Shown: positions 1 to 10,887, numbered from the stretch's first letter. The stretch: 64,000 bases of DNA from Corynebacterium testudinoris (GCF_001021045.1 NZ_CP011545.1:992001-1056000); one strand, 5' to 3'. The notes: generated from the sequence alone by a model not told the origin. A program made the numbers and translations.

Positions 1-290
1 AGGTCAGACATGACCGTCAGCTCGCCCGTCCGCACCTGGAACGCGCGCATGGACACCGAGCCCGTGGCCAGGGTGATATCGCCCGGTTCGATCGCGGCGA
101 TTCGCAACATGGGCACGAAAATACGGCGCTTTTGTATCAGTTCCACCACAACGCCCAGCGCACGAGAAGGCTGACCTTCGGCACGGATGTTGACGACAAC
201 GTCGCGGACCCGACCAATCGGGTCCAGGTCCGGGCCACGAACCTGGAGTCCGACGAGACGGCCAGCGTAAACGCGGGTGACTGCACTCAT
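1..290 (-). CDS. MgtE-like PRC-barrel protein (partial, N-terminal part)
   Basis: The reverse strand is open from an ATG at 288-290 to the window edge, giving 96 residues of an N-terminus; the rest lies outside the window. It reads as a beta-rich PRC-barrel domain, with phrases such as VYAGRLVGLQV, GRVRDVVVNI and LATGSVSM. This matches the start of actinobacterial proteins annotated as MgtE-type Mg transporter N-domain/CBS proteins. There is no Shine-Dalgarno. A TATGCT hexamer lies 8 bases before the ATG, so the transcript may be leaderless. The gene is divergent from the stress-protein gene at 353, with 62 bases between start codons. Family assignment is by resemblance only; transporter function is not shown because the membrane part is missing. 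Confidence 0.6.
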   Translation of the reverse strand, partial: MSAVTRVYAGRLVGLQVRGPDLDPIGRVRDVVVNIRAEGQPSRALGVVVELIQKRRIFVPMLRIAAIEPGDITLATGSVSMRAFQVRTGELTVMSD

Positions 291-352
291 GGTGACCAAG
301 CATAGTCACCTGGAGCCGGGAACCAACTGGAGTGGTGTGACGTTAACCAGGT

Positions 353-856
353 ATGACAAATCCCAATGCAAACGCCCGCCCCATCGCCGACCTCCGCCCC
401 CTGCCCACCGGGTGGCCGGTGGGCAGTTTTGACCACTACACGGAGGCACAGGCGGCCGTCGATAAGCTCTCTGACCTGGAGTTTGACGTCAAGCAACTCA
501 CCATCGTCGGCGTGGACCTCATGGAAGTGGAAAGAGTCACCGGGCGGCTGACGTGGGGCAGAGTCATCGGCGGCGGCGCCCTGTCCGGGGCGTGGCTCGG
601 CGTGTTCTTCGGCGTGCTCATCGGCATTGTGTTTGGCAACTTCCTCTCCCCGCTGCTCACCGGCATTTTCATCGGCACCATTTTCGGCATCGTCATGGCG
701 GTCGTGCCCTACGCCATGTCGAGCGGGCGGCGCGACTTCACCTCCCAGACCCAGATCGTCGCCGGGCGCTACGATGTGCTCTGCGAGCCGGAGCGGGCAC
801 CGGAAGCTCGCGACATCATCGCCAAGCATCGGAGCCAGTTCACGGCGGCGGGGTAG
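353..856 (+). CDS. general stress protein 17M-like membrane protein
   Basis: The product has 167 residues. The N-terminal soluble part (about 20-60) contains the motif VGSFDHYTEAQAAVDKLSD, typical of the general stress protein 17M (YflT-like) family. Two close glycine-rich hydrophobic segments follow (about residues 66-118), then a soluble tail. The family is membrane-associated and stress-linked in actinobacteria, but the biochemical role is unknown. The Shine-Dalgarno is weak: AGGT abuts the ATG. The gene shares a 62-bp divergent region with the MgtE-like gene and is followed 58 bases later by a lipoprotein gene on the same strand. One copy of the over-represented word GTCGATAAGC lies inside at 458-467. 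Confidence 0.75.
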   Translation: MTNPNANARPIADLRPLPTGWPVGSFDHYTEAQAAVDKLSDLEFDVKQLTIVGVDLMEVERVTGRLTWGRVIGGGALSGAWLGVFFGVLIGIVFGNFLSPLLTGIFIGTIFGIVMAVVPYAMSSGRRDFTSQTQIVAGRYDVLCEPERAPEARDIIAKHRSQFTAAG

Positions 857-914
857 ACTTCTCGGGAGATTTGCCCCGCCCGTGTGGGCCCGTGTGAGAT
901 ATGAGGAGCCGTTC

Positions 915-1604
915 ATGTTGCGTCGAGGAAACCGCGGTCCCCGCGCAACCGGCACCACAATCCTGGCTAGCGTCTTAGCCGTGGCCACGGCCGCGTCGCT
1001 AAGCGCCTGCACCACCATGGAGCCCCACCGCGACGAGCTGGAGGGGCTTAAACGCTCCGTCATCATGCTCATTGAGCCGAATTCGATGGAACAAAGCGTC
1101 CTCGCCGAGATCTACCAGCAGGTACTCCAAAGTGAGGGGCGCACGACCAGCCTGCGCGTGGATCCCGAAAGCGGCGTCAAGGGCCGGATCGATGCCATCA
1201 GCAGCGGGGAAGTGGACTTCATCATTGACTGCTCCGGCCCAATGCTCGAATACGTCGATTCCGCCGCCGCCAACGAATTGGCCCAGGAGTATGCCGCCGC
1301 GGGCGCGAACCCCAATGCCGGAGACCTGGCCGAACGCACCTACGATGCCTTCGTTGGCTCCCTCCCCGGCTCGCTAGCCACCCCGGACCCGTCGACGGCG
1401 GAAGGCTGCGCGACGGAGGGCACCCAGCGACTGCCGCACAGCATCGTTCCCGTCTACTACCGGGAGCTTTTTGATCGCCGTGAGACCCAAGCCCTCAACA
1501 AAGCCACCCGCGACCTCACCACCGCGGACCTGAAGGAGCTCGTGGAGTCCGCGCAGCGCGAGTCGTCCATTTCCACCGTCGTGGCGGAGTGGCTCGCCTA
1601 CTAG
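915..1604 (+). CDS. secreted lipoprotein, substrate-binding-like
   Basis: The product has 229 residues from the ATG at 915, chosen because GAGGAG at 903-908 is a good ribosome site and because it gives a clean lipoprotein signal: a basic start (LRRGNRGPR), a hydrophobic stretch and the lipobox LSAC at about residue 32. The frame stays open upstream to 627, but that part has no coding character. The mature part contains LKRSVIMLIEPNSMEQ and VDFIIDCSGPML and weakly resembles osmoprotectant (OpuAC-type) binding proteins. No permease or ATPase is adjacent, so a transport role is only a guess. A strong hairpin follows the stop codon. Confidence 0.7.
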   Translation: MLRRGNRGPRATGTTILASVLAVATAASLSACTTMEPHRDELEGLKRSVIMLIEPNSMEQSVLAEIYQQVLQSEGRTTSLRVDPESGVKGRIDAISSGEVDFIIDCSGPMLEYVDSAAANELAQEYAAAGANPNAGDLAERTYDAFVGSLPGSLATPDPSTAEGCATEGTQRLPHSIVPVYYRELFDRRETQALNKATRDLTTADLKELVESAQRESSISTVVAEWLAY

Positions 1605-1605
1605 A

Positions 1606-1643
1606 AAAGTCCCGGCACCCCCTCTCACGGGGTGCCGAGACTT
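1606..1643. terminator. bidirectional intrinsic terminator
   Basis: The perfect 9-bp stem CGGCACCCC/GGGGTGCCG (1613-1621 with 1629-1637) is extended by AAAGTC/GACTTT on the outside, with a 7-base loop. It lies between the converging lipoprotein gene and odhA. T-rich ends on both strands suit termination of both transcripts. Confidence 0.8.
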
Positions 1644-1662
1644 TATCTCCTAAGGCCGCAAC

Positions 1663-4600
1663 TTAGTCTTCAAAGGCCTCGTCGATCAGCTGCGCCTGCT
1701 CCAGCTGGTGCACCTTGGCCACGCCGGTAGCAGTCGAGGACTGCGCGCGGCGGGAGATGCGGCGCATCGGCGGCATCTCGGGGATGAGGTTGCGCAGGTG
1801 CTCGTTGTAGAACGGCCACGGTCCCTGGTTGGCCGGCTCGTCCTGGACGAAGCGGACTTCCTTGGCGTTCGGGAAGCACTCGAAGGCCTCGCGGAGGCGG
1901 TTGAAGGGGATCGGGTGGAGCATCTCGATGCGGATGATGGCAACATCCTCGCGGTTGTCCTTCGCGCGGCGCTTTTCCAGCTCGTAGTAGATCTTGCCGG
2001 AGCACAGCAGGATTGAGGTGACCTTCTCAGCGTCGCCGATGATCTCCCCGTCGAGGGAGACCAGTCGAGGATCGTTGAAGATGGACTGGAAGGCGGTGAC
2101 CTCGGTGAACTCGGACACGGCGGAGGCGGCATCCTTGTTGCGTAGCATCGACTTCGGAGTGAAGACGACCAGGGGGCGCTTCATGGTGCCCAGCGCGTGG
2201 CGGCGCAGCAGGTGGAAGTGGTTCGCCGGGGTGGTCGGCTGAGCCACCGTCATGGAACCTTCGGCGCACAGCTGCAGGAAGCGCTCGATGCGGGCCGAGG
2301 AGTGGTCCGGGCCCTGGCCCTCGTAGCCGTGGGGCAGCAGGAGGATGACGCCGGAGGTCTCACCCCACTTGGCTTCACCGGAGGAGACGTACTCGTCGAT
2401 GATGGTCTGGGCACCGTTGGCGAAGTCGCCGAACTGTGCTTCCCAGGCCACGACGGCGTCCTGGTTGCCCAGGGTGTAGCCGTACTCGAAGCCCATGCCG
2501 GCGTACTCGGTGAGGGCGGAGTTGTAGACGAGGAACTTGCCGTCGCCCTTCTCCTGGGCCAGTTCGTTGAGGCCGTTGAACTCTTCGCCGGTGCGCGGGT
2601 CGAAGACGACGGCGTGGCGCTGCGTGAACGTGCCACGGCGGGAATCTTCGCCAGCGAGGCGGACGAGGCGGCCGGAGTTAGCCAGGGAGGAGAAGGCGAT
2701 GAGCTCGCCCCAGCCCCAGTCGATGCCACCGTCGGTGACGGACTCGGTGCGCTTCTTGGCTACCGGGGCCACGCGCGGATGCAGCTCGAAGCCCTCCGGC
2801 ACGTGCGAGTAGGCCTGCCCGATTTCCACGAGCTCTTCGCGGCTGATGGACGTATCCAGTCCGCGGGTGAGTTCCTGGGAGCCGGTGATGCCGGTCTGCT
2901 CTTGCGGCACGGCCTTGTCGGATTCCTTGACCTCGTTGAACACGGATTCCATCTGGTCGTGGAAGTCGCGGGCGGCTGCCTCGGCGTCCTCGACGGAGAG
3001 ATCACCACGGCCGACGAGGTCTTCGGTGTAGCGGGCTCGGACGGAGGCGCGGTCGCCGATGATCTCGTACATGAGCGGCTGGGTCATCGAAGGATCGTCG
3101 GCTTCGTTGTGGCCGCGGCGGCGGTAGCAGACGAGGTCGATGAAGACGTCCTTGCCAAAGCGGCGGCGGTACTCGGTGGCCAGCTGGCCGACCCACACGA
3201 CGGCTTCGGGGTCGTCGCCGTTGACGTGGAAGACGGGGCAGTCGAAGCCCTTGGCCAGGTCGGTGGCGTAGTGGGTGGAGCGGGAAGAGTCCGGGGTGGT
3301 GGTGAAGCCGATCTGGTTGTTCACCACGATGTGGACGGTGCCGCCGACGGTGTAGCCGCGCAGGCCGGAGATGTTGATCGTCTCTTGGACGATGCCCAGG
3401 CCGGCGAAGGAGGCGTCGCCGTGGAGCATGAGCGGCATGACGGTGAAGCCGTCTTCGCCCTTGTCCAGGACGTCCTGTTTGGCGCGGGCGATGCCGATCA
3501 TGACCGGGTCGACGGCCTCGAGGTGCGAGGGGTTGGCTGCGAGGGAGACGTCAATTTCGCCGTCGCCGAACATCTGGAGGTGGCGGCCGTCGGCGCCGAG
3601 GTGGTACTTCACGTCGCCGGAGCCACCGATCTGGCCCTGCTTCATGTTGCCTTCGAACTCGTTGAAGATCTGAGCCAGCGGCTTGCCCACGATGTTGAAG
3701 AGGACGTTGAGGCGCCCGCGGTGGGGCATGCCGATAACAACCTCGTCGAGGCCCTGGCCCGCGGCGGTGTCGATGGCGGCGTCCATGAGCGGGATGAGGG
3801 ACTCGGCGCCTTCGAGGGAGAAACGCTTCTGGCCGACGTACTTGGTCTGCAGGAAGTTTTCAAAGGCCTCGGCGGCGTTGAGCTTCTGCAGGATGTACTT
3901 CTGCTCGGCGTTGGTCGGCTTGGGCATACCGGCCTCGAGGCGGTCTTGGAGCCATTCGCGCTCGTCGCGGTCGAGGATGTGGGTGTACTCGGAGCCGACC
4001 TTGAGGGTGTAAGCAGCGCGGAGGCGGGAGAGCACCTCGCGCAGGGTCATGGTCTCCTTGCCGCCGAAGCCACCGACGTGGAAGACGCGGTCGAGGTCCC
4101 AGATCGAGAGGCCGTGGGTGGAGATGTCCAGGTCACGGTGGTCGGGGACGTGGAGGCCGGGCTGCTCCCAATCGAGCGGGTTGGTGTCGGCGATGAGGTG
4201 GCCGCGCGAGCGGTAGGCCTCGATGAGCTGCATGACGCGGGTGTTTTTGTCCAGGCCGGTGTTGGGGACGTCCTGGGCCCAGCGCATCGGGCTGTAGGGA
4301 ATGCCCATGCGCTGGAAGATGTGGTCCCAGAACTTGTCGTCGACCAGCAGCTGGGACATGGTGCGCAGGAATTCACCGGACTCGGCGCCCTGGATGACGC
4401 GGTGGTCATAGGTGGAGGTGATGGTGACCAGCTTGCCCACGCCGAGCTCGGCGAGGCGGTCTTCGGAGGCACCGGCGAATTCGGCGGGGTAGTCCATGGA
4501 GCCGACGCCGACGATGGTGCCTTGGCCCTTGGTCAGGCGCGGCACGGAGTGTCGGGTGCCAATGCCGCCGGGGTTGGTCAGGGAGACCGTCACGCCGGAG

Positions 4601-5367
4601 TAGTCATCCATCGTGAGCTTGCCAACGCGGGAGCGGGCGACGATGTCCTCGTATGCGTCGAGGAACTCGTCGAAGTTCATGTTCTCGGTCTCCTTGATGG
4701 CGGCGACCACGAGTGCGCGGGAGCCGTCCTTCTGCGGGAGATCGATGGCGAGGCCGATGTTGATGTGCTCCGGGGTCACCACGGAGGGCTTGCCGTCAGC
4801 CACGGTGTAGGAGACGTTCATGCCCGGGTGGGCCATGATGGCCTTGACCATGGCGTAGCCGATGATGTGGGTGAAGGAGATCTTGCCACCGCGGGTGCGC
4901 TTGAGGTGGTCGTTGACCATCGCGCGGTTTTCAAACATGAGCTTGACCGGCATGTCCCGCACGGAGGTGGCGGTCGGGATCTCCAGCGACTCGTCCATGT
5001 TCTTGGCAATGGCCTTAAACAGACCCTTGAGCGGCTTCGTGCCGGCGTCGGGCTGCGGGGAGGTTCCGGCGCGGTCGAGGGGGGAGACCTGGGCCTTTTT
5101 CGCCGGGCGGGCGGCGGTGGCCTTCTTGGTCGTCTCCTGAGCCTTAGCGGCCTGTTCAGTCACGAGGGTCTCCCGCTTCGGTGCTGCAACTTTGTTGTCC
5201 TTCACAGCGGCAGCCTTTCCGCTGGTAGTGGAGGCGGTGGAGGGGGCGCCGTTCTTTTCAAACAACTCCCGCCATTCCTTATCCACGGACTGGGGGTCCT
5301 TTTGGAACTGCTGGAACATCTCGTCTACCAGCCACTCGTTCGGGCCGAAAGTACTTGCGCTGCTCAC
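1663..5367 (-). CDS. odhA: 2-oxoglutarate dehydrogenase E1 with fused E2 acyltransferase domain
   Basis: The product has 1234 residues from a GTG start. E1 part of the 2-oxoglutarate dehydrogenase complex, converting 2-oxoglutarate towards succinyl-CoA in the TCA cycle. Residues 1-40 are the E1 N-terminal helix ([18 protein letters not shown]). Residues 40-110 are a low-complexity Ala/Lys/Thr linker. Residues about 112-345 are an E2 catalytic domain with DHRVIQG at 321-327 (catalytic His322). The rest is thiamine-diphosphate E1, with [19 protein letters not shown] followed by VVNNQIGFT, and [13 protein letters not shown]. No lipoyl domain is present, which is the known corynebacterial arrangement where lipoyl groups come from AceF and OdhI regulates activity. 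The GTG at 5365-5367 is preferred because GAGG precedes it and SSASTFG is the family N-terminus. An in-frame ATG 18 bases upstream has no ribosome site. Confidence 0.97.
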   Translation of the reverse strand: MSSASTFGPNEWLVDEMFQQFQKDPQSVDKEWRELFEKNGAPSTASTTSGKAAAVKDNKVAAPKRETLVTEQAAKAQETTKKATAARPAKKAQVSPLDRAGTSPQPDAGTKPLKGLFKAIAKNMDESLEIPTATSVRDMPVKLMFENRAMVNDHLKRTRGGKISFTHIIGYAMVKAIMAHPGMNVSYTVADGKPSVVTPEHINIGLAIDLPQKDGSRALVVAAIKETENMNFDEFLDAYEDIVARSRVGKLTMDDYSGVTVSLTNPGGIGTRHSVPRLTKGQGTIVGVGSMDYPAEFAGASEDRLAELGVGKLVTITSTYDHRVIQGAESGEFLRTMSQLLVDDKFWDHIFQRMGIPYSPMRWAQDVPNTGLDKNTRVMQLIEAYRSRGHLIADTNPLDWEQPGLHVPDHRDLDISTHGLSIWDLDRVFHVGGFGGKETMTLREVLSRLRAAYTLKVGSEYTHILDRDEREWLQDRLEAGMPKPTNAEQKYILQKLNAAEAFENFLQTKYVGQKRFSLEGAESLIPLMDAAIDTAAGQGLDEVVIGMPHRGRLNVLFNIVGKPLAQIFNEFEGNMKQGQIGGSGDVKYHLGADGRHLQMFGDGEIDVSLAANPSHLEAVDPVMIGIARAKQDVLDKGEDGFTVMPLMLHGDASFAGLGIVQETINISGLRGYTVGGTVHIVVNNQIGFTTTPDSSRSTHYATDLAKGFDCPVFHVNGDDPEAVVWVGQLATEYRRRFGKDVFIDLVCYRRRGHNEADDPSMTQPLMYEIIGDRASVRARYTEDLVGRGDLSVEDAEAAARDFHDQMESVFNEVKESDKAVPQEQTGITGSQELTRGLDTSISREELVEIGQAYSHVPEGFELHPRVAPVAKKRTESVTDGGIDWGWGELIAFSSLANSGRLVRLAGEDSRRGTFTQRHAVVFDPRTGEEFNGLNELAQEKGDGKFLVYNSALTEYAGMGFEYGYTLGNQDAVVAWEAQFGDFANGAQTIIDEYVSSGEAKWGETSGVILLLPHGYEGQGPDHSSARIERFLQLCAEGSMTVAQPTTPANHFHLLRRHALGTMKRPLVVFTPKSMLRNKDAASAVSEFTEVTAFQSIFNDPRLVSLDGEIIGDAEKVTSILLCSGKIYYELEKRRAKDNREDVAIIRIEMLHPIPFNRLREAFECFPNAKEVRFVQDEPANQGPWPFYNEHLRNLIPEMPPMRRISRRAQSSTATGVAKVHQLEQAQLIDEAFED

Positions 5368-5491
5368 GGCAGGTGCTCGCCTCATTTCATTGATCTTTTT
5401 GTGGTCCGTTAGCTCACACGGTAATAGCTCACTACAGGGTAGCGTGTGCCCGCCCGCGTCAAGATAGCGGAGGGGGAGTTTCGCACCCCCA

Positions 5492-8400
5492 TTATCGGTG
5501 GGAGTGCCACATCCCCGCGTACACACCGTTCCGTTCCAGGAGCGCCGAGTGGGTGCCGTCTTCGATGATACGTCCCTCATCGATGACGAGGATGCGGTCA
5601 GCGCGGGCGGCGGTGGCGAGTCGGTGGGCTACGACGATGGAGGTGCGTTCGCGGGTGATCCGGTCGGAGGCGTCGAGGACGGCGGCTTCGGTGGCGGGGT
5701 CGAGGGTGGCGGTGGCTTCGTCGAGAAGCATGACGTCGGGGCGCAGGAGTTCGGCGCGGGCGAGGGCGATGAGTTGGCGCTGTCCGGAGGACAGGCCGCG
5801 GCCGCGTTCGCCGACGTTGTGGCGGAATCCGCCGGGGATGTCGGCGATGATGGCGAGTGCGCCGATGCGGCGGACGGCATCTTCGATGTCGCTGTCCGTG
5901 GCCTCGGGCTCGCCGTAGGCGATATTTTCCGCGATCGTGCCCATGAAGAGGTGTGCCTCCTGCGGCACCTGTGCGATGCGGCGGCGCCATTGCGGCAGCG
6001 GGAAATTGCGAATGTCGGTGCCGCTCGCTGTCACCTCGCCCGTCACCGGGTCGTAGAACCGGGCCAACAGCTTGACGACGGTCGATTTCCCCGCCCCCGT
6101 CGGCCCCACCAGGGCCAGCGTCGTCCCCGGCGCGATGGTGAGGTTCATGTCCTCGGCGACGAGCGGGGAGTCGGGGCCATAGGAGAAGGACACGTCGTGC
6201 AGTGCGAGGGGGCCGCGGGCCGCGCGCCCAGCGTCGGGGTCGGTGCCCGTGTCGTCGACCGTGGGCTTGTGAGCGAGCAGATCGGTGATGCGGCGGAAAC
6301 CGACGGCGGCCTGCTGCCAGGAGTCGAAGATCTGGCCCAATTGCTGGATCGGCCCGTACAGCTGGGCGAGGTACATGACGAAGGCGACGAGCACGCCGGC
6401 GGTGAGATCGCCCCCGGCGACCCGGCTCGCCCCGACCCCGAGGACTAAAGCAGTGGTGATCTGAGAGATGGCGTTGACGCCGGGGAAGTACAGCGCCACG
6501 GCCGCCTGGGAGCGGACCCGCAGGCGGCGGTAGCGTTCTGATTCGCGCTCGAAGGTGGCCAGCGCCAGGGGAGTGCGGCCGTGCATCTGGGCGGTGCGCA
6601 GCCCGTTGATGTCTTCTTGGAAGGTTGCGTTGACGGTGCTGATTTGCTCGCGGGCTTGGGCGTAGAGGCGGGTGGAGATCCGGCGGAAGATGATGGTCAC
6701 CACGACGATGAGCGGGATGGCCGCCACCGCGACGAGGGACAGGCCGGCGTCGGTGTAGGCGAGCATGACGAGGATGCCCACGAGCGTGCCCACCGAGACG
6801 ATCGCCTGGGCCAGTCCGGTTTGGAGGAAGGAGCTGAGGGTGTCGATGTCGGTGGTCATGCGGGTCATGATGCGGCCCGACATCGTCGTCTCATAGAAGC
6901 TCATGCTCAGCCGTTGGAGATGGGCGTAGCTGCGCAGGCGCAGGCTGTAGAGGAGTCGTTCACCGGTGCGGGAGGTGTAGATGACGAGGGCGACGGCAGC
7001 GGCCCACGAGATCGCGACGACGACGAGGCCCGCCCCGGCGATCTCCCAGAGGGTGCCCACGGAGTCTCGTCCCACGCCGAAGTCGACGGCCCACCGCATG
7101 AGGGTCGGGAAGGCGAGGGAGGCGAGCACCCCGACGATGAGCAAGGCGATGACGCCGAGGATGAGGAAGCAGACGGAGCGGAAAAGGTCGCGGAGGTGGA
7201 AGTCGGAGAGGTCCTCGCGGATGCGGGCGGAATCCAGGCCGGGTTCCTCCGTGGCGGGGGGAAGCTTGTCCACCCGTTCCAACAGCTCCGGAGTGGCGGT
7301 GATCGCGCCGATTCCTCGGCCGCCACCGCCACGCCCGCCGACGACGGCGGAGGAGTCAATGATGTGTTCCTGTCGACCGTGTTGGGTCTCGGCGGGCCAC
7401 AGGGCATCGTGGGCTGGATCGGGACCGATTTCTCGCTGGAGTGGGGTCGGGTCCATGACGGCGAGGAATTGCGGGTCGGTGGATACCTCTGACACGGGCC
7501 CGCTGGCCACCACTCGGCCGGAGTCGACGATAGCGACGTTGTCGGCGAGGTCGAGGGTGGATTGGCGGTGGGCGACGGAGACGATGGTGACGTCGTTAAG
7601 CTCCGCCCGCAGGCCGTGAATGATGCGGGCCTCGGTGGCGGCATCGATGGCGGAGGTGGCGTCGTCGAGAATGAGAATGCGGGGCCGGGCGAAGAGGGCG
7701 CGGGCCAGGGCGATGCGCTGGCGCTGCCCGCCGGAGAGGGTGAGGCCTCGCTCGCCGACGACGGTGTCAAAGCCGTCGGGCAGCTCCTCGATGAAGGACA
7801 CGGCCTGCGCGAGTTCCGCGGCGCGCCGGATCTCCTCCTCGGTGGCGGTGGCTCCCATGGTGATGTTGTCGCGGATGGTGGAGGAATAGAGGAAAGGCTC
7901 GTCGAAGACGCAGGTGACCGCCTGCCGCAGGGTGGCCAGCGTGAGCTGGCCGTAGGGGAGGGGGGTGCCGGCGGCGTCGATAAGCGAGAGCGACCCGGCA
8001 TCCGGCTGGTAGAAGCCGCCGAGCAGTTGGACCGCCATTGATTTTCCTGATCCGGGCGGGCCGATGAGGGCGAGCGAGCCGCCCGCGGGGACGGTGAGGC
8101 TGAGTGAGTCGAGGACGCGGCGACCGTCGGTATCGAAGGTGACGGCGTCGACGGCGAGGCCGAGGGGGCCCTCCGGGATGGTCAGCGGATCGGCAGGATC
8201 GACTCGCGAGGGGCGCAAGTCGAGGATGTCGGCGATGCGGTCGAGGGAGGCCAGGCCCATCTGGAAGGTGACAATCATGCCGGAGAGCATGCTGACGATC
8301 TGCGTCATCGACGTCAGATACACGGAGAAGGCGAAGAAGGTGCCCACCGTGATGTCGCCACGGATGGCCATCCACCCGCCGAGGAGGATGTTGACCACGA

Positions 8401-9208
8401 GGGCCAGCTGCGGCAGGTTTTGCAGCAACGGCTGATAGCGGGCCATGAGTTTGGCCGAGCGCATTTTCACCGCATAGAGCGTGCGTCCCAATGCGTCGAG
8501 GCGGCCGACCTCGCGGGTTTCCTGGGCGAAGGCCTTGACCACGCGGACGCCGGTGACGGTTTGTTCCACGTGGGTGGCCAGGTCGGCGGTGGCTTGTTGG
8601 GCGACCCAGTTAGCGGCGTACATCGTGCGCCGGGAGAACAGTGCCACCGCGACGATGAGCGGGAGGAAAGCGCAGGCGATGAGGGTGAGCAGGGGAGAGA
8701 CGCTAAACATCACCACGGCGGTGACCACGAGCTGAATGAGTAATCCCAGCGCCAACGGTCCCATGGCGACGAGGCCTTGGGTGGCGTTGAGATCGGAGAT
8801 CGAGCGCGATACGACCTGGCCGGTGACGATGTTGTCTTGGCCGGGGCCGTCGAGACGCTGGAGTGAGTCGAGCAGCCGGACCCGCAGCGTGTGCTGGGTA
8901 CCGATGGATAATCGGCCAGCCGTGTAGCGCCGCGCGAATTGGCAGGCGAAGCGGCCCACCGCGACGAGGACGAGCACGACAATGATCGCCGTCAGAGGCG
9001 ACCATTGTTGAAACAGCTCCGTCGCCGGGGTCGAGGTGATGGCGCCAGTGGCGACATCGACGGCCGAGCCGGTGAGCAGCGGGATGGCGACTTCAAAGAG
9101 CACCGCACCGACCGTCGCCACCAGGGCCGCGATGGTGACACCGCGGCGCTGACGAAGCACATCGATGAGGACCCGTCGGCCGGAATGCCCCTCCAAGTTA
9201 GGCTTCAA
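5492..9208 (-). CDS. single-chain tandem ABC exporter (TMD-NBD-TMD-NBD)
   Basis: The product has 1238 residues and is an ABC exporter with both halves fused. Half 1 has a membrane domain (about 20-325), Walker A GPPGSGKS (383-390), signature LSGGQ (491-495) and Walker B ILILDD (511-516). Half 2 has a membrane domain from about 680, Walker [10 protein letters not shown], signature LSSGQ and Walker [11 protein letters not shown]. The catalytic Glu is Asp in half 1, and the half-2 signature carries Ser for Gly. Both changes fall on the same composite ATP site, as in asymmetric heterodimeric exporters. Mycobacterial relatives are encoded as two separate genes. The substrate is unknown (lipid or drug). 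The start is TTG at 9206-9208, overlapping the upstream gene's stop by 11 bases, so translation is probably coupled. The exact start is uncertain because the ribosome site is weak. odhA follows 124 bases downstream. Confidence 0.92.
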   Translation of the reverse strand: MKPNLEGHSGRRVLIDVLRQRRGVTIAALVATVGAVLFEVAIPLLTGSAVDVATGAITSTPATELFQQWSPLTAIIVVLVLVAVGRFACQFARRYTAGRLSIGTQHTLRVRLLDSLQRLDGPGQDNIVTGQVVSRSISDLNATQGLVAMGPLALGLLIQLVVTAVVMFSVSPLLTLIACAFLPLIVAVALFSRRTMYAANWVAQQATADLATHVEQTVTGVRVVKAFAQETREVGRLDALGRTLYAVKMRSAKLMARYQPLLQNLPQLALVVNILLGGWMAIRGDITVGTFFAFSVYLTSMTQIVSMLSGMIVTFQMGLASLDRIADILDLRPSRVDPADPLTIPEGPLGLAVDAVTFDTDGRRVLDSLSLTVPAGGSLALIGPPGSGKSMAVQLLGGFYQPDAGSLSLIDAAGTPLPYGQLTLATLRQAVTCVFDEPFLYSSTIRDNITMGATATEEEIRRAAELAQAVSFIEELPDGFDTVVGERGLTLSGGQRQRIALARALFARPRILILDDATSAIDAATEARIIHGLRAELNDVTIVSVAHRQSTLDLADNVAIVDSGRVVASGPVSEVSTDPQFLAVMDPTPLQREIGPDPAHDALWPAETQHGRQEHIIDSSAVVGGRGGGGRGIGAITATPELLERVDKLPPATEEPGLDSARIREDLSDFHLRDLFRSVCFLILGVIALLIVGVLASLAFPTLMRWAVDFGVGRDSVGTLWEIAGAGLVVVAISWAAAVALVIYTSRTGERLLYSLRLRSYAHLQRLSMSFYETTMSGRIMTRMTTDIDTLSSFLQTGLAQAIVSVGTLVGILVMLAYTDAGLSLVAVAAIPLIVVVTIIFRRISTRLYAQAREQISTVNATFQEDINGLRTAQMHGRTPLALATFERESERYRRLRVRSQAAVALYFPGVNAISQITTALVLGVGASRVAGGDLTAGVLVAFVMYLAQLYGPIQQLGQIFDSWQQAAVGFRRITDLLAHKPTVDDTGTDPDAGRAARGPLALHDVSFSYGPDSPLVAEDMNLTIAPGTTLALVGPTGAGKSTVVKLLARFYDPVTGEVTASGTDIRNFPLPQWRRRIAQVPQEAHLFMGTIAENIAYGEPEATDSDIEDAVRRIGALAIIADIPGGFRHNVGERGRGLSSGQRQLIALARAELLRPDVMLLDEATATLDPATEAAVLDASDRITRERTSIVVAHRLATAARADRILVIDEGRIIEDGTHSALLERNGVYAGMWHSHR

Positions 9209-9932
9209 TCACGGGGCCGGGCGTGCCAAAATCCCGCGGCAGAGGGCCGAGCGACTCGCGCGAATTAGCGATGACCGCCTTCGCCAGCTTCCGGTTCGCC
9301 AGGGTGCCCAGCACCGCGCCGATCCCCAACGGCATAATCTTGCCCAGCCACGCCCGGCGGAACTTCTTCGATACCGACTTCAACGCCGTGCGCATGAGCC
9401 GGTTGTTCACCTCCGTCAGCTTCGGAGCCGAGAACCGGGCCATGGCGGCAACGGTGGACAGCCCCGACCCCTTGGACACATCGCCCACCAGCGTATCGAC
9501 GATCGCGGTCCCCTTCGCCCCCAACAACACAATGAGGATGAGCGCCTTACGGCGCTCCTTTTCGGAGATATCCACCCCGCGCAGATGCGCGCTGGCCATG
9601 GTGTACCAGGTCGCGGCATCGAGGAAGACGAGGGATTCCGCGCCGATGGCGGCGGCACCAGTAAAGAAACCAATGCCGGGGACGGCGGCGGCAGCACCCG
9701 CGCCCGCCCCGGAACCGGTGGCCAAGTAAGCGAAGTGCTTGTCAATCTTGGTCTGCAGTTCCTGCGGGCTCGCATCGGGATTCTTGCGGCGCAGCCGTTC
9801 GACGTAGGCGATGATGGCGCCGGACTGGATGGACACGGCCCGATCCAGGGCGCCGATGAGCAGGCGCCCGGAGGAACCGCTCGTGGCCTCGACGGCCTGG
9901 GGGTCAGAATTGATGCCGTCGGTGATGGTCAT
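9198..9932 (-). CDS. EcsC-like conserved protein
   Basis: The product has 244 residues from the ATG at 9930-9932, chosen because AGGAG lies 8 bases upstream. It contains a Gly/Ala-rich hydrophobic stretch (GSGAGAGAAAAVPGIGFFTG) and a second hydrophobic part (KALILIVLLGAKGTAIVDTL). The pattern resembles the EcsC family, which is membrane-linked and often found near ABC exporters. That fits the 11-base overlap with the exporter gene downstream, so the two are probably co-transcribed. Function is unknown. The family call rests on overall pattern, not catalytic residues. Confidence 0.6.
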   Translation of the reverse strand: MTITDGINSDPQAVEATSGSSGRLLIGALDRAVSIQSGAIIAYVERLRRKNPDASPQELQTKIDKHFAYLATGSGAGAGAAAAVPGIGFFTGAAAIGAESLVFLDAATWYTMASAHLRGVDISEKERRKALILIVLLGAKGTAIVDTLVGDVSKGSGLSTVAAMARFSAPKLTEVNNRLMRTALKSVSKKFRRAWLGKIMPLGIGAVLGTLANRKLAKAVIANSRESLGPLPRDFGTPGPVIEA

Positions 9933-9953
9933 GAAGTCACTCCTCATTGTGCA

Positions 9954-9983
9954 GTGGCGTTCGGTGGCGTTCGGTGGCGCTCG
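9954..9983. repeat. three tandem 10-mers GTGGCGTTCG
   Basis: GTGGCGTTCG occurs twice exactly and once as GTGGCGCTCG, back to back, 22 bases upstream of the EcsC-like start codon. It may be slippage noise or part of the control region of that gene. Confidence 0.85.
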
Positions 9984-9996
9984 GGGGCCATGTCTG

Positions 9997-10008
9997 GCGA
10001 TATATCGC
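9997..10008. promoter_or_regulatory. 12-bp perfect palindrome, operator candidate
   Basis: GCGATATATCGC is a perfect palindrome about 65 bases upstream of the EcsC-like/ABC-exporter operon and about 70 bases past the end of the shikimate-dehydrogenase-like gene. Its position suits a regulator site. No cognate regulator is recognised. Confidence 0.4.
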
Positions 10009-10077
10009 TTACTTCTGGATCAACACACTAATACGGCTGGCACATTCCCACAGTCAACTGGCAATATGCTGTGAAAC

Positions 10078-10887
10078 TTATTGGCTGGCGTAGTCCTCGG
10101 CCGCGATGATCTGCTCCGGCGTCGGGGTGTGACCGGTGTACAGAGTGAACTGCTCCGCAGCCTGGAGGGCAACGACCTCACCACCGGTGATGACCGGCTT
10201 GCCCAAACGGCGGGCCGCCTGGATGAGGGGTGTTTCCACCGGGAAAGCCACGACGTCGAACACCACGGCCGCGGCCTCGACCTCGGCATCCGAGAACGAC
10301 TGAACGTGCGCGGATTCACCATCCATGCCCAACGGGGTGACATTAACCAGCAGCTCAGCACCCGCCGGCACCTCCGCCGAGTACTCCCAGCCATAGCGGG
10401 ACGCCAGCGCCGAGCCCGTCGCATGATTGCGGGCCACGACCGTGCCCTGCAGCCCGTGATCAGCCAACGCCGCAACAACCGCGTTGGCCATTCCACCGGA
10501 ACCGCGAACGGCAACGCGCAAGGAAGGATCAACCTCGTGGGTGCGCAGCAACTGTGCCACCGCAACGTAGTCGGTGTTGTAGCCGACCAACTCGCCGTCA
10601 GTATTGACAATCGTGTTGACGGCGTTGATGCGCTCGGCGGAGGGATCCAGGGCGTCGATAAGCGGGATGACATCCTGCTTATACGGCATGGAGACCCCGG
10701 CCCCGCGGATAGCCAGGCCGCGAACGCCCGCGATGGCGGCGGTGATGTCCGTCGGTGCCACCGCCTTGTACAGGAAGTTGAGGCCGAGTTCGGCGTAGAG
10801 CCAGTTGTGGAAACGGACGCCGTGATTCGAGGGGCGAGCAGACAACGAAATGCACAGAGTGGTTTCCCGGTCGACGTAATTAACCAT
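10078..10887 (-). CDS. shikimate 5-dehydrogenase-like protein
   Basis: The product has 269 residues from the ATG at 10885-10887. It has the AroE fold in order: substrate-binding Ser/Asn segment LSARPSNHGVRFHNW (about 14-28), catalytic lysine in GVSMPYKQDV, NTDYVA with the partner aspartate, then the Rossmann motif RGSGGMANAVV. The usual NRT cofactor motif reads ARN, and the substrate loop differs from standard AroE, so it is probably one of the extra shikimate/quinate-dehydrogenase-like paralogues of corynebacteria, not the main biosynthetic enzyme. There is no Shine-Dalgarno. A TACGGT hexamer ends 7 bases before the ATG, so the mRNA is probably leaderless. It is divergent from the esterase gene, with 19 bases between start codons. 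One GTCGATAAGC copy lies at 10654-10663. Confidence 0.85.
   Translation of the reverse strand: MVNYVDRETTLCISLSARPSNHGVRFHNWLYAELGLNFLYKAVAPTDITAAIAGVRGLAIRGAGVSMPYKQDVIPLIDALDPSAERINAVNTIVNTDGELVGYNTDYVAVAQLLRTHEVDPSLRVAVRGSGGMANAVVAALADHGLQGTVVARNHATGSALASRYGWEYSAEVPAGAELLVNVTPLGMDGESAHVQSFSDAEVEAAAVVFDVVAFPVETPLIQAARRLGKPVITGGEVVALQAAEQFTLYTGHTPTPEQIIAAEDYASQ

Noticed and set aside
2197..5412. 1071-codon open frame on the plus strand opposite odhA
   Set aside because: It mirrors a high-GC gene's codon pattern, consists of Val/Gly/Asp/Glu/Ala/Leu-rich low-complexity protein and has no family resemblance; odhA on the other strand is certain.
6581..7492. 303-codon plus-strand frame opposite the ABC exporter
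   Set aside because: Low-complexity shadow of the exporter gene; no start signal.
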